Assembly: GCF_032268605.1 (NCBI RefSeq)
Contig: NZ_CP130318.1
Location: forward strand, 2,390,001 to 2,454,000
Direction: 5' to 3'
DNA from: Paenibacillus aurantius
GTDB taxonomy: Bacteria > Bacillota > Bacilli > Paenibacillales > NBRC-103111
DNA length: 64,000 nucleotides
Shown: piece by piece, positions 18,303 to 27,119 of the stretch
Position numbering within the stretch: position 1 is the first letter of the stretch
Layout: each line of letters starts with the position of its first letter
Program-made: the position numbers and the translations under genes
Notes under the pieces: generated by a model
The model's input: the letters and a program-made list of their open reading frames with translations, nothing else
Databases searched by the model: none
What the model was told of the DNA's origin: nothing

Positions 18303-18331
18303 TTGCTATTTTCAGCCATTTGCAGTATGAT
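18303..18331 (+). promoter_or_regulatory. Possible sigma-A promoter upstream of typA
   Basis: TTGCTA (18303-18308) and TATGAT (18326-18331) are 17 bases apart. If used, the start site near 18338 would put the following hairpin in the typA leader. Confidence 0.45.
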
Positions 18332-18343
18332 AAGTTTAAATGT

Positions 18344-18375
18344 CAAGCGTCGGCGCTGAGTCCGGCGCTTGTTTT
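18344..18375 (+). terminator. Hairpin with short T-tract before typA
   Basis: CAAGCGTCGG (18344-18353) pairs with CCGGCGCTTG (18362-18371, one G-T pair) around CGCTGAGT and is followed by TTTTG. It may terminate the LiaF-like gene or act as a leader structure of typA. Confidence 0.6.
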
Positions 18376-18411
18376 GTGATAAGCCAACCAGAAAGGGTTT
18401 GAAAATACATC

Positions 18412-20253
18412 ATGCATTCAAGAGACAAAATCCGCAATATCGCTATTATTGCTCACGTCGACCACGGCAAAACGACCTTGGTGGATAAGCTGCTGCAGCA
18501 GTCCGGTACTTTCCGGGAGAACGAAGCCGTCCAAGAGCGCGCCATGGATTCCAATGACTTGGAACGGGAGCGGGGAATCACCATTCTGGCCAAGAACACG
18601 GCCATCAATTACAAGGATTTCTTGATCAACATCGTCGATACTCCAGGACACGCCGACTTCGGCGGTGAAGTGGAACGCATTATGAAAATGGTAGACGGTG
18701 TTCTGCTTGTCGTGGACGCCTTCGAGGGCTGCATGCCTCAGACGAAATTTGTTCTGCGCAAAGCGCTGGAGCAGAACCTGAAGCCGATCGTCGTCCTGAA
18801 CAAAATCGACCGTCCGAACGCCCGCCCGGCTGAAGTGGTGGACGAGGTGCTGGATCTGTTCATCGAGCTTGGCGCGAACGACGAGCAGCTGGAGTTCCAG
18901 GTCGTGTACGCATCCGCCCTGCAGGGAACCTCCAGCCTGGATCCGGAGAAACAAGACGACAACATGGGAGCTCTCTATGAGACCATCGTCGAGCATATTC
19001 CTCATCCAACCGAAAGCACCGAGGAGCCTCTTCAGTTCCTCGTTACCCTTATGGATTTCAACGAGTATCTGGGACGTATCGCCGTCGGCCGGGTTAACCG
19101 CGGAGTGATCCGTCAGGGACAATCCGTAACCGTTATGACCCGCGAGGGTGGAATGAAGCAGGCCCGGATCGAGAAGCTGTTCGGCTTCCAGGGCTTGAAG
19201 CGGGTTGAGGTCGAAGAGGCCGGGGCAGGCGACATCATCGCTCTTGCCGGAATCAAGGACATCAACATCGGAGAGACGATCGCCGATCCGAACAAGCCGG
19301 AAGCTCTTCCGGTCCTGAAGATCGATGAGCCGACGCTTCAGATGACCTTCCTGGTCAACAACAGTCCGTTCGCAGGCCGCGAAGGCAAGTGGGTGACGTC
19401 CCGGAAGCTGCGCGAACGTCTCTACAATGAGCTGGAGACCGACGTGAGCCTGCGTGTCGAAGAAACCGACAGCCCGGATGCGTTCATCGTTTCGGGCCGT
19501 GGCGAGCTTCACCTGGGCATTCTCATCGAGAACATGCGCCGCGAGGGCTTCGAGCTGCAGGTTTCCAAGCCGGAGGTTATTATCAAGGAGATCGACGGCC
19601 AGAAAATGGAGCCGGTCGAGCGCCTGATTATCGATGTTCCCGAAGAAAGCATGGGAGCCGTTATGGAAAGCCTCGGAACACGCAAGGCCGAAATGGTTAA
19701 CATGGTTAACAACGGATCCGGTCAGGTTCGCCTGGAATTCCTGATCCCGGCCCGCGGCCTGATCGGCTACCGGACTTACTTCCTGACGCTTACCCGTGGT
19801 TACGGGGTTATGAACCATGCCTTCGACAGCTATGGCCCTTACTATGGAAGCAACGTCGGCGGCCGTCATCAAGGCGTTCTGGTATCGAGTGAGACCGGCG
19901 TATCCACCCTTTATGGAATCCTCTCAATCGAGGACCGCGGGATTCTGTTCCTGCAGCCGGGCACGGAGGTTTACGAAGGCATGATCGTGGGAGAGCATAC
20001 CCGGGATAATGACATCATCGTGAACATCTGCAAAGAGAAGCAGCTGACGAATATCCGCTCGGCGGGTAAAGACGACACCGTGAAGATGAAGACCCCTCGT
20101 CTGTACAGCCTGGAAGGCGCTCTGGAGTATTTGAACGATGATGAATACTGCGAAGTAACGCCTAAATCGATCCGCCTGCGCAAGAAAATTCTTAACAAGA
20201 ACGAGCGCGAGCGTGCCGAGAAGCATCGCAAAATGGCGGAAACCAACGTTTAA
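18412..20253 (+). CDS. typA: Ribosome-associated translational GTPase BipA/TypA
   Basis: This 613-residue GTPase binds 70S ribosomes and supports growth at low temperature and ribosome assembly. G1 is [16 protein letters not shown]2 lies in [14 protein letters not shown]3 is [10 protein letters not shown] and G4 is NKIDRP; domains II, III and V follow, then the TypA-specific C-terminal domain ([17 protein letters not shown]). The length is typical. It is followed 24 bases downstream by ylaH, as in B. subtilis. Very long open frames on the opposite strand here are codon-bias shadows. Confidence 0.98.
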   Translation: MHSRDKIRNIAIIAHVDHGKTTLVDKLLQQSGTFRENEAVQERAMDSNDLERERGITILAKNTAINYKDFLINIVDTPGHADFGGEVERIMKMVDGVLLVVDAFEGCMPQTKFVLRKALEQNLKPIVVLNKIDRPNARPAEVVDEVLDLFIELGANDEQLEFQVVYASALQGTSSLDPEKQDDNMGALYETIVEHIPHPTESTEEPLQFLVTLMDFNEYLGRIAVGRVNRGVIRQGQSVTVMTREGGMKQARIEKLFGFQGLKRVEVEEAGAGDIIALAGIKDINIGETIADPNKPEALPVLKIDEPTLQMTFLVNNSPFAGREGKWVTSRKLRERLYNELETDVSLRVEETDSPDAFIVSGRGELHLGILIENMRREGFELQVSKPEVIIKEIDGQKMEPVERLIIDVPEESMGAVMESLGTRKAEMVNMVNNGSGQVRLEFLIPARGLIGYRTYFLTLTRGYGVMNHAFDSYGPYYGSNVGGRHQGVLVSSETGVSTLYGILSIEDRGILFLQPGTEVYEGMIVGEHTRDNDIIVNICKEKQLTNIRSAGKDDTVKMKTPRLYSLEGALEYLNDDEYCEVTPKSIRLRKKILNKNERERAEKHRKMAETNV

Positions 20254-20277
20254 TTTCCGTCTGGGGAGGGATTCCGC

Positions 20278-20556
20278 ATGGAATGGCTCGGAGCACACCC
20301 TTTGATTTCTTACCTCATAATTTACGGCTTGATGACATATGTCTACAATAAGGTGTTTCGGGTGCGCAAGCTGCCGATCCTGAAGGACCTCATCGTGTAC
20401 CTGATGATTGCGTTCGGAGCCTTTATTCTGTATCTGTTTCAGTTTACCATCGGGCTCCCGATCATCTATTGCATGGCCGCTGCCGTTTCCTTGATGCTTA
20501 TCGTGCGGATCCGTTATTTCATAACGGGGCTTGCCGATCGGCGGAGGCAGCAGTAG
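20278..20556 (+). CDS. ylaH: YlaH-like membrane protein
   Basis: This 92-residue protein has three hydrophobic segments and the YlaH-like signature VYNKVFRVRKLPILKDLIVYL. The family is Bacilli-specific with unknown function and regularly follows typA, which supports the call. GGGGAGGGATTCCGC precedes ATG 20278. The stop is one base before the next ATG, so translation of the next gene is likely coupled. Confidence 0.88.
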   Translation: MEWLGAHPLISYLIIYGLMTYVYNKVFRVRKLPILKDLIVYLMIAFGAFILYLFQFTIGLPIIYCMAAAVSLMLIVRIRYFITGLADRRRQQ

Positions 20557-20557
20557 G

Positions 20558-20995
20558 ATGACGACTTATTGGCTAACACCGGCGGATACGACGGACTTTC
20601 TTGTTCTAGAAAAGGATCGATTTGCTTGTGAACCTGTCGAGGAAGTCGCTGCTTTCCGGGAGAAGCTCACGTCGATTCATCCGCGCCTGCTCATGCTTTT
20701 TAAAGCGGGAACTCTTCTTTCCGACGAAGAGCCTTCGGTCTGCGGATCGGCTGGTCATGAGCTTCAATGGGATAACGGGAAGCCTATTGAGTTTGACGGG
20801 TCTTCCTATGTTCTCTCCTCTTGTGCGGAGGCTTTTCTCGACCGCCTTCCATCCGTAGAAGAGGTGCGGGCTGGACTGGACCAAGCTCTTCTGCGAACGG
20901 GGTGGACGCCGATTCAGCAAATGTGGCTTGCCAGCATGAAAGAATGGACAGCCTCCGGGAGGCGAGTCCTCTTGATCAAGGAGGATGGAAGTTGA
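20558..20995 (+). CDS. Hypothetical protein in typA operon
   Basis: I do not recognise this 145-residue protein. It is soluble and rather acidic, with a Trp-rich C-terminal part (RTGWTPIQQMWLASMKEW) ending in VLLIKEDGS. The start ATG 20558 is set by the overlap of the ylaH stop region and GGCGGAGG upstream. Its TGA overlaps the TTG of the following gene in a TTGA arrangement, a sign of translational coupling. Neighbours suggest a role linked to typA-ylaH expression, but nothing in the sequence reveals it. Confidence 0.72.
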   Translation: MTTYWLTPADTTDFLVLEKDRFACEPVEEVAAFREKLTSIHPRLLMLFKAGTLLSDEEPSVCGSAGHELQWDNGKPIEFDGSSYVLSSCAEAFLDRLPSVEEVRAGLDQALLRTGWTPIQQMWLASMKEWTASGRRVLLIKEDGS

Positions 20996-21267
20996 ACGTT
21001 CAGGATGCGCTCTTTAACTGGCTTCAGATCAAACTGGTGCAAGAGGCCCGTCCGGATGACGGGGCCGCGAAGGAAACCGTCGATTTCTTCGAACAAATTT
21101 TGCGGGAAGATCATAAGATGACAGTATTCGAAGTGGTCCGGACCGATGACACGATGGTTCATATTCAATATGAAACCGATGGAAGGAAGAAACTTCAGAT
21201 GTTCGATCGGGAGGCGGCCGAACGGCTTCTGGCGGATATTGAGGCCAATCCGAAGTATAACGAGTAG
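20992..21267 (+). CDS. Small hypothetical protein, TTG start
   Basis: This 91-residue acidic protein (MNVQDALFNWLQIKLVQEA at the start) is predicted to have an alpha/beta composition with FEVVRTDDTMVHIQYETDG in the middle and a C-terminal helix RLLADIEANPKY. I cannot place it in a family. TTG at 20992 is chosen because AAGGAGG sits seven bases upstream; the longer frame back to 20821 runs through the preceding gene. It overlaps that gene by four bases, so the pair is likely made together. Confidence 0.72.
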   Translation: MNVQDALFNWLQIKLVQEARPDDGAAKETVDFFEQILREDHKMTVFEVVRTDDTMVHIQYETDGRKKLQMFDREAAERLLADIEANPKYNE

Positions 21268-21341
21268 GACCGGCCTGCTGGTTTACCGGCATCGGACTGT
21301 GTTATACTTGTAGCGTAGTCATCCGGAAGGAGGGTTTGCCT

Positions 21342-21794
21342 ATGGCGGAAACGTTAACGGCTTTAACCGATCAACAGCTTCCTATGCTCCAGAAAGAGAA
21401 GTTTGTCCTTCTTAGTACCATTGATGCAGAGACCGGAGCGCCCAGCGTCAACGCGATTTCCTGGGTTTATGCCATGGGCCCGGACCGCCTGCGGTTCGCC
21501 GTGGATCAACGTTCCCGCATCATCCAGAACGTACAGGCTCACGCTCAAGCCGCCATCACGTTTTTTGGCGGCGGTTCGGTTCACACGGTGAACGGAACCG
21601 CGAAGCTTGTCGCCGAGCAGCTGGATGGAGTCCCCATTAAGCTGGCCTGCGTGGAGGTGGAGGTTGCCTCCGTCCGCGACGTGATGTTCTACGGCTCGCG
21701 CATTTCCGTAGAGCCGCAGTATGAGAAAACTTATGACAAGCGTGCCGCCGAGAAATTGGACGGACAAGTGTTTCATGCCATGAACAAAGCCTAG
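21342..21794 (+). CDS. Pyridoxamine 5'-phosphate oxidase family protein (YlaL-like)
   Basis: The 150-residue protein has the split-barrel flavin-binding fold signature of the PNPOx-like superfamily: KFVLLSTIDAETGAPSVNAI followed by DRLRFAVDQRSRIIQNVQ. The catalytic function of such small members is usually unknown (FMN, F420 or heme binding). The ribosome binding site GGAAGGAGGG precedes ATG 21342; a TTG at 21336 is less likely. In B. subtilis a similar protein, YlaL, lies in the same yla region near typA and phoH, which supports orthology without proving it. Confidence 0.82.
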   Translation: MAETLTALTDQQLPMLQKEKFVLLSTIDAETGAPSVNAISWVYAMGPDRLRFAVDQRSRIIQNVQAHAQAAITFFGGGSVHTVNGTAKLVAEQLDGVPIKLACVEVEVASVRDVMFYGSRISVEPQYEKTYDKRAAEKLDGQVFHAMNKA

Positions 21795-21826
21795 CTGCAT
21801 TCTGCCAGCTAGGCTTTTGTCTTTTT
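21786..21826 (+). terminator. Intrinsic terminator overlapping the YlaL-like stop codon
   Basis: AAGCCTAGCTG (21787-21797) pairs perfectly with CAGCTAGGCTT (21806-21816), followed by TTGTCTTTTT. The stop codon TAG lies inside the stem. Confidence 0.82.
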
Positions 21827-21855
21827 GGGGTAGGTTTTTGGGGAAAGGAGTCGGT

Positions 21856-22380
21856 TTATTGCGGAATATTGCCTCTGGATTGAACATCCCGCGGAAATTG
21901 AGGCATGATGCGGCCGATCAGGTCACCCAATTCTTCCGCAAAACCGGCTACCGGCCGTCCGTTCTGAACGTCGGTCCGCATCTCCCGGATTCTCTGGTTG
22001 AGGTCCAAGTCGGCCGTCACGAGGGCATTCACCCCGCGGGGATCCTTCTTCAATGCTTCGGCTACCGTATATTTGACGGTGTCGACTTGGGCCCGGTCGA
22101 GCGTAGGAGGGACGTTAATTCCGACTATGGCGGTGTTGCCGACAACCACACAGTTGACGCCTTGCACGTTGGGCAGCCGGGAAGCGAGTTCCTCCAAACG
22201 GGAGGCCGTTTGGCGGGGATCCTCATTGGCAATGGCAGGGTCCTGGGAAAGAATCCGGGTCCCGTTCATGGGAGACTTGGCGGAAGGAGCTCCGTTCTTA
22301 ACCGTAGGGGTACAGGCGGATAGGACCACCAAGGCAGCAAAGCCGACCAGAATGGGCTTCAAGGGTCTCAAGGGCTTCAA
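21856..22380 (-). CDS. YhcN/YlaJ family sporulation lipoprotein
   Basis: This 174-residue protein has a short signal peptide with a lipobox LSAC (Cys about residue 23) and then the YhcN/YlaJ domain with NVQGVNCVVVGNTAIVGI and VKYTVAEALKKDP. Family members are spore-associated lipoproteins; B. subtilis YlaJ lies next to ylaK, as here. The start is TTG at 22380 on the minus strand, with AAAGGAAG upstream. It is divergent from the PIN-PhoH gene; no convincing sporulation promoter was identified in the 131-base spacer. Confidence 0.87.
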   Translation of the reverse strand: MKPLRPLKPILVGFAALVVLSACTPTVKNGAPSAKSPMNGTRILSQDPAIANEDPRQTASRLEELASRLPNVQGVNCVVVGNTAIVGINVPPTLDRAQVDTVKYTVAEALKKDPRGVNALVTADLDLNQRIREMRTDVQNGRPVAGFAEELGDLIGRIMPQFPRDVQSRGNIPQ

Positions 22381-22511
22381 GCTTCATCTTCCTTTCTTGA
22401 GTAGGCTAAGATAAGGCTAGTTTGTCCTGGCCGGCTTGATCTATGTATGGCGGTGGCAAGTCACCGCCGCCCTTGCTTTGAATACGTCATGCACTTGGGG
22501 GAGACAGCCAT

Positions 22512-23834
22512 ATGAAGAAAATTTACGTGCTCGATACCAACGTTCTTCTGCATGATCCCAAAGCGGTTTATGCTTTTGAGGATAACGATGTAGTCATTCC
22601 CGCCGTCGTGCTGGAAGAGATCGATTCCAAGAAACGGCTAGCGGACGAAATAGGGCGGAATGCCCGCTACGTCTCCCGTTTGCTGGATGGGTTCCGTTCC
22701 GTGGGACACCTCTACGACGGCGTTCCTCTCGAAGGCGGGGGGACCTTGAAGGTAGAACTCAATCACCGGAGCTTTCAGAAAATGCAGGATGTGTTCAGCG
22801 AGCTGAACAATGACAACCTGATTTTGGCGGTGGCGCTGAACTATCATCAGGAAGAGCAGGAGAAGGAGGAGCCGAAGCCGGTTATCCTCGTCAGCAAGGA
22901 CACGCTTGTCCGGATTAAGGCCGATGTTCTGGGCATCACCGCCCAAGACTATCTGTCGGATCACCTCGTGCCCTTGCCTGACATGTATATGGGCTGCGTG
23001 ACTTTGATGGTGCACCCTTCGGTTATCGATGAATTTTATTCCTATCGAAAGCTGAGCGTGACGAGCCTGAACTTGAAGTACCAGCTTCATCCGCATGAAT
23101 TCGTCATCCTTAAGGATGAAATGGGCACGACCAAATCCGCTCTTCTTAAGGTGGATTCCGAAGGAAGGAAGCTGGAGCCGCTGTACTTGAGCAACGACCC
23201 CATCTGGGGAATAAGCGCGAGGAATGCGCAGCAGAGAATGGCTCTGGAGCTCCTGCTGAACGACGACATTCCGCTGGTGACGCTGACGGGGAAAGCGGGG
23301 ACCGGCAAAACCCTTCTTGCCCTGGCAGCCGGATTGATGAAAATCGAAGACGAGCATAAATACAAGAAGCTGCTGATCGCCCGCCCGGTCGTACCCATGG
23401 GCAAGGATCTGGGGTATTTGCCGGGGGAGAAAGAAGAGAAGCTGAGGCCTTGGATGCAGCCGGTTTACGATAATCTGGAATTTCTGTTCGATACGAAGAA
23501 ACCGGGAGATATCGAGAAGATCCTGGCGGGAATGGGCAGCATTCAGGTTGAGGCTCTGACCTATATTCGGGGCCGGTCCATACCTGGGCAGTTCATCATC
23601 ATTGACGAGGCCCAGAACCTGTCCCGGCATGAGGTGAAAACCATCGTCTCGAGGGTAGGCGAAGGAAGCAAAATCGTGCTTATGGGCGATCCCGAGCAGA
23701 TCGACCATCCTTACCTCGATGCTTCGAGCAACGGCTTGACTTACGTGGTGGAGAGGTTCAAGGATCAGTCGGTGAGCGGCCATATTACGCTGGAGCGTGG
23801 CGAGCGTTCCCACCTGGCGGCGGACCTGCTATAG
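22512..23834 (+). CDS. ylaK: PIN domain plus PhoH-family ATPase
   Basis: The 440-residue protein combines an N-terminal PIN nuclease domain (about 1-135; YVLDTNVLLHDP, EEIDSKKR, LVSKDTLVRIKAD) with a C-terminal PhoH helicase-like ATPase. Walker A is LTGKAGTGKTLLALAAG and Walker B is FIIIDEAQNLSRHE, with ERGERSHLAADLL at the end. This PhoH2 architecture has been linked to RNA unwinding and cleavage in other bacteria. GGGGGAGACAGCCAT precedes ATG 22512. It matches YlaK by position between the YlaJ- and YlaL-like genes. Confidence 0.92.
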   Translation: MKKIYVLDTNVLLHDPKAVYAFEDNDVVIPAVVLEEIDSKKRLADEIGRNARYVSRLLDGFRSVGHLYDGVPLEGGGTLKVELNHRSFQKMQDVFSELNNDNLILAVALNYHQEEQEKEEPKPVILVSKDTLVRIKADVLGITAQDYLSDHLVPLPDMYMGCVTLMVHPSVIDEFYSYRKLSVTSLNLKYQLHPHEFVILKDEMGTTKSALLKVDSEGRKLEPLYLSNDPIWGISARNAQQRMALELLLNDDIPLVTLTGKAGTGKTLLALAAGLMKIEDEHKYKKLLIARPVVPMGKDLGYLPGEKEEKLRPWMQPVYDNLEFLFDTKKPGDIEKILAGMGSIQVEALTYIRGRSIPGQFIIIDEAQNLSRHEVKTIVSRVGEGSKIVLMGDPEQIDHPYLDASSNGLTYVVERFKDQSVSGHITLERGERSHLAADLL

Positions 23835-23881
23835 AGCCAAGCGCTGCGAGGGAGCGGCTCTTCCGATAATGGAAATCAAAT

Positions 23882-23922
23882 GAACCTGTATCGGCCTGTT
23901 ATATGCCGGTACAGGTTCTTCT
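23882..23922. terminator. Hairpin between convergent phoH-type gene and hypothetical gene
   Basis: GAACCTGTA (23882-23890) pairs with TACAGGTTC (23910-23918), with an inner CGGC/GCCG pairing. TTCTTC-type bases follow, so it probably acts as a weak bidirectional terminator. Confidence 0.6.
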
Positions 23923-23945
23923 CATTAACAGGGCATTCCGCAGCT

Positions 23946-24434
23946 TTAGTCGCCCATCACCAGTGAGCATTTGTAGGCACGGGCGATACCCTCCATCAGC
24001 TCGGCCTGTTGTTGGTCGGCAGCGAGATACTCTAAGCCATCCCGGTTCCAGCGGGCGATCAAATGTTCCTCCATCTGGAGAACGGCTTGATCGGGTTCGG
24101 CCTCGGTCGGCAGCTCATCGGCAAACCGAAAGACGACAATCAGCTTCGCATATAAGAAGCGGTTGTCGGAACGGGTGACGAATCCGTAATCTTCGAACAA
24201 TCCGCTTACGGTCGCATTCTCCGGCAGCCAATAGAGCGGAATGTCTTCGTGAGCGATTTTGTAATGATTCAAGACTTCCAGAACCGGTCCGCGGTCCTCG
24301 TCCTTCTCCAGAATCAGAAGTTCCTTGTCCCGGTCCAGGAGGGCTACTTTTCCCGCCAGGCCTTTGACCACCTGGGCGTAGAACCCGGGCTGTTTCCCTT
24401 CGGGCATGTCCATCATTACGGCAGGTTTACGCAT
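23946..24434 (-). CDS. Hypothetical protein
   Basis: I do not recognise this 162-residue soluble protein. It is acidic overall and has predicted alternating strands and helices (KVALLDRDKELLILEKDE, then FLYAKLIVVFRFAD). The C-terminus contains a Cys (YKCSLVMGD). The start ATG at 24434 on the minus strand has AAAGGAGAAAGC upstream; an in-frame start six codons earlier is less likely. It stands alone between a convergent phoH-type gene and a divergent solute-binding protein gene. Confidence 0.72.
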   Translation of the reverse strand: MRKPAVMMDMPEGKQPGFYAQVVKGLAGKVALLDRDKELLILEKDEDRGPVLEVLNHYKIAHEDIPLYWLPENATVSGLFEDYGFVTRSDNRFLYAKLIVVFRFADELPTEAEPDQAVLQMEEHLIARWNRDGLEYLAADQQQAELMEGIARAYKCSLVMGD

Positions 24435-24560
24435 AAGCTTTCTCCTTTCCAACTCGTCTTTCCCTCGTCTTATTATCCATCATTCCCTCGTCAATAGCAA
24501 AAACGCCAAATAAAGGATAGGTCCATCCTCCTTCATTTCGGATGAGATTGAAAGATGAAT

Positions 24561-24570
24561 TTGGTATGAT
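24561..24570 (+). promoter_or_regulatory. Possible extended -10 promoter of solute-binding protein gene
   Basis: TGGTATGAT (24562-24570) has the TGn extension in front of a TATGAT hexamer. No clear -35 is seen. Confidence 0.35.
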
Positions 24571-24606
24571 GGAAAAGGAAACGTGTACAAAAGGAGAGTA
24601 GATTCT

Positions 24607-25929
24607 TTGGCTAAGCGCAAACAGGCTATCATTCTTCTCATTATCGCGGCCTTATCGGTTCTCTTGATCTGGCAGCTTTCGGGTTCATCCGGAATTCGTC
24701 CCCAAGCGGCTACGGGGGGCAAAGATAACGGGTCTGCCTTTAATGGGAAAAAAGAAGCGGGAGCATCCGGGCAAACGATCAAAGCGGCGGTATCGATGAC
24801 GCCTGTCGAGTTCCAGGTTCTGCAGGAACAGACCGCTCAATATATGCAAGCTCATGAAGGGACGACGATCACCCTGGAGAACATTCCGGGGGCCGAGGTT
24901 TATGCCAAGCTTAAGAAAGCAAGCCAAATGGGGGAAGCACCGGACGCTATGCTGTTAGACAACGCCTGGATTCAGGAATTTGCCGCACTGGGCTTTCTCA
25001 AACCGTTGGACGATCGTTTATCGACAGAGCAGCAAAGCCAGCGGATTCCTTCCATGATGAACCAAGTGAAATGGAACGGCTACCTGTGGGGAATTCCGCG
25101 GGATGTGGACCCTTATGTTCTCATCTGGAACAAGAAAGCCGCGGCCGAAGGGAAGGTGGAGCATGCCCCGCTGAACCGGGAGGAAATGATCCAGTGGAAC
25201 AAAAGCTTTCTGAAACCGGAAGAAGGCCGATACGGCATCTATTTGGACCCGTCGGACAACATGGCTCTGATTTCGATGGTGACCTCCTTGATGAGTCAGC
25301 CCACGGAAACGCCTCATCCGCTGCAGAAGCTGGCCGACCCGAATTTGCTGAAAGCCCTGCAAAGCTTCCTCCTTCCACAGGAGGCGAACTGGAACAGCAA
25401 AACCTTTTCCGTGAACTATCCCGCTCCGTCGGATACTTGGAAGCCGTGGGATCTGCTGGCGGAAGGCAAAATAACGGCGATGATCACGACGATTTCGGAA
25501 TTCCGCCAGCACAAAGGGGGAGAGCTGGCTTTGGCCGCTCTGCCGATTAATTTTGCCGGAAAAGGCTCCGGTGCCTGGCTGAAGGGGAGAAGCTTCAGTG
25601 TGTCTTCCCGGTCCACTCATGTTCAGGCGGCGGCTGATTGGATCAAGGAAATGACGTCGCCGGAAGCGGAGACCCAAACCTGGAACAAAGCGGGAAGCCT
25701 TCCTGTGCTTCTTTCCTCTTATTCAGCCTCTCCGCTTAGGGGAGACGAGCAGTACAATTCGTACGCTTGGCTGGTTCGGGAAGGCAAGGTGCTTCCTTTT
25801 GAAATTGACGGGGCCAAGAAGCTGGACCAGGTCCAGAAAGAAAAAGCCCTTCTGGAGAAGGGCGAGAAGGACCTTAAAACCTTTGCCGAGCAGATAGCTA
25901 AGCTCTATGGGGCCAAATCAGACTCTTGA
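24607..25929 (+). CDS. Extracellular solute-binding protein, family 1, orphan
   Basis: The 440-residue protein starts with a basic and hydrophobic signal/anchor (KRKQAIILLIIAALSVLLIW) with no lipobox cysteine. A periplasmic-binding-like body follows with SMTPVEFQVLQEQTAQYMQA, GEAPDAMLLDNAW and YLWGIPRDVDPYVLIWNKKA, typical of sugar-type binding proteins of the MalE/family 1 fold. TTG 24607 is chosen because AAGGAGAG (24591-24598) is eight bases upstream; the GTG at 24583 lacks a site. No permease or ATPase gene is adjacent, so it may serve a transporter elsewhere or act as a sensor. Confidence 0.85.
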   Translation: MAKRKQAIILLIIAALSVLLIWQLSGSSGIRPQAATGGKDNGSAFNGKKEAGASGQTIKAAVSMTPVEFQVLQEQTAQYMQAHEGTTITLENIPGAEVYAKLKKASQMGEAPDAMLLDNAWIQEFAALGFLKPLDDRLSTEQQSQRIPSMMNQVKWNGYLWGIPRDVDPYVLIWNKKAAAEGKVEHAPLNREEMIQWNKSFLKPEEGRYGIYLDPSDNMALISMVTSLMSQPTETPHPLQKLADPNLLKALQSFLLPQEANWNSKTFSVNYPAPSDTWKPWDLLAEGKITAMITTISEFRQHKGGELALAALPINFAGKGSGAWLKGRSFSVSSRSTHVQAAADWIKEMTSPEAETQTWNKAGSLPVLLSSYSASPLRGDEQYNSYAWLVREGKVLPFEIDGAKKLDQVQKEKALLEKGEKDLKTFAEQIAKLYGAKSDS

Positions 25930-25936
25930 TTGGTTT

Positions 25937-27013
25937 TCACAGCTTGAGTTTGAGCTTGACCGTCAGCATCCCTTTGTCAGTGGTCACCTCAGTTGCTTGA
26001 AGAAGGGGAGACAGCTTCTCAGGAGAGAACGTCAGATCGAAGTCCTTCTCCAGCGAACGGTTAGTGGTGGAATCCAGCTCCGTGCCGTTATAGGACAGTT
26101 GGTCAACATGAAACTGAAGGCGATTGGGATTCTGCTCTACCGTATAATGGCCGACGATGGTTCCCTCCACGTCGGTCTCTTTGCCGATCACATGGAATTT
26201 GCCGCCGTCGAAGCGGAAGGAGAGTCCGGTCAGCCGGCTGTTCTTCTCATGAAAGAACCGGTTCAGCTCTTCATCGCTGATCTGGAAGGTTGTTCCCTTC
26301 AAGTAACGGCCGGCATTTGGGCCTTGCACCAGCTCGGGAAAGCCTCGGGAGATCGTATCGGCCACGGCCCCCATGTAACTCTGAAACAAGGGAAGGATTT
26401 TGGTCGTGTATGCGGTTCGAACCTCATTCATTTGAGCGGTCAAGGCAGGCACGGCGTCGGGATACTCCTGCAGCTTTCGGTCGATTTCCTGCTGGAGGGC
26501 GACAGTCCGTTCTCTCTGGTGCAGGAACTCCGCCTTCACCTGCGCGAGCTCCGCCTGGTTCGCTTTCAGCCGGTCGTGAGTCGAAAGCAGAGTCCGGTAG
26601 GCGGCCACGTAGGCATCGAGCACGATTTTATCGTTAAGGAAGAGAAGCTGAAGGCTGTTGTACGTATAGATCATTTCGGCAAAGGACTTGGCGGAGAAGA
26701 GCAGCAGCCAAAGGGAATCCCGCTCTCCCATGTAATAAGCGCGGAGAACTTGTCCCACGCGCTCGCGCGTTCGGCCGAGCAGCTGCTCCTGACGCTGAAT
26801 GTCTTCCCCGGAGGCACGGATTTGCTCGGAAACCACGGTTTCCTGACCGCTCAGCCTTTCGATCTCCTGGTCGATTTGCGCCAGAGTCAAGCTTTTGGTA
26901 AGAAGCTCCTTCACTTCCTCAAGAGAAGGATTGGCATAAACCGCGGAAAGGGAGCTCAGCTGAAAGAAGAAAAACAAATGAACGATGAAGGCAACCCTCA
27001 TCAGCTTGGCCAT
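25937..27013 (-). CDS. Secreted coiled-coil protein, function unknown
   Basis: The 358-residue protein has a signal peptide (about residues 1-27, ending AVYAN) followed by a long coiled coil from about 30 to 200. It contains RERVGQVLRAYYMGERDSLW and SAKSFAEMIYTYNSLQLL, as found in CwlO/PcsB/EnvC N-terminal regions that regulate or carry peptidoglycan hydrolases. The C-terminal 140 residues are beta-rich, with no hydrolase domain. AAGGAGTCGACT precedes ATG 27013 on the minus strand, which supports this strand over a long plus-strand shadow. A role in envelope function is an inference. Confidence 0.78.
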   Translation of the reverse strand: MAKLMRVAFIVHLFFFFQLSSLSAVYANPSLEEVKELLTKSLTLAQIDQEIERLSGQETVVSEQIRASGEDIQRQEQLLGRTRERVGQVLRAYYMGERDSLWLLLFSAKSFAEMIYTYNSLQLLFLNDKIVLDAYVAAYRTLLSTHDRLKANQAELAQVKAEFLHQRERTVALQQEIDRKLQEYPDAVPALTAQMNEVRTAYTTKILPLFQSYMGAVADTISRGFPELVQGPNAGRYLKGTTFQISDEELNRFFHEKNSRLTGLSFRFDGGKFHVIGKETDVEGTIVGHYTVEQNPNRLQFHVDQLSYNGTELDSTTNRSLEKDFDLTFSPEKLSPLLQATEVTTDKGMLTVKLKLKL

Positions 27014-27084
27014 AGTCGACTCCTTATTAAGAATGGTATTATTACCATATCGCCGTAACGCCCAAAAGATTCCTGCAGACGGCC

Positions 27085-27112
27085 AAAAAAAACACCTCCC
27101 ATCGGGAGGCGT
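27085..27112 (-). terminator. Intrinsic terminator of the lipoprotein gene
   Basis: On the minus strand CGCCTCCC pairs with GGGAGGTG (one G-T pair) around a short loop and is followed by TTTTTTTT. Confidence 0.85.
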
Positions 27113-27119
27113 CGGCTGC

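Noticed and set aside
18418-19872. 484-codon open frame on the minus strand inside typA
   Set aside because: It mirrors typA codon bias, has no ribosome binding site or recognisable protein, and typA itself is certain.
22449-22468. GGCGGTG/CACCGCC hairpin upstream of the PIN-PhoH gene
   Set aside because: No T-tract and only seven base pairs; not enough to call a terminator or riboswitch.
25907-27058. 383-codon plus-strand open frame opposite the coiled-coil gene
   Set aside because: The minus-strand frame has a signal peptide, a coiled coil and a good ribosome binding site; the plus frame has none of these.
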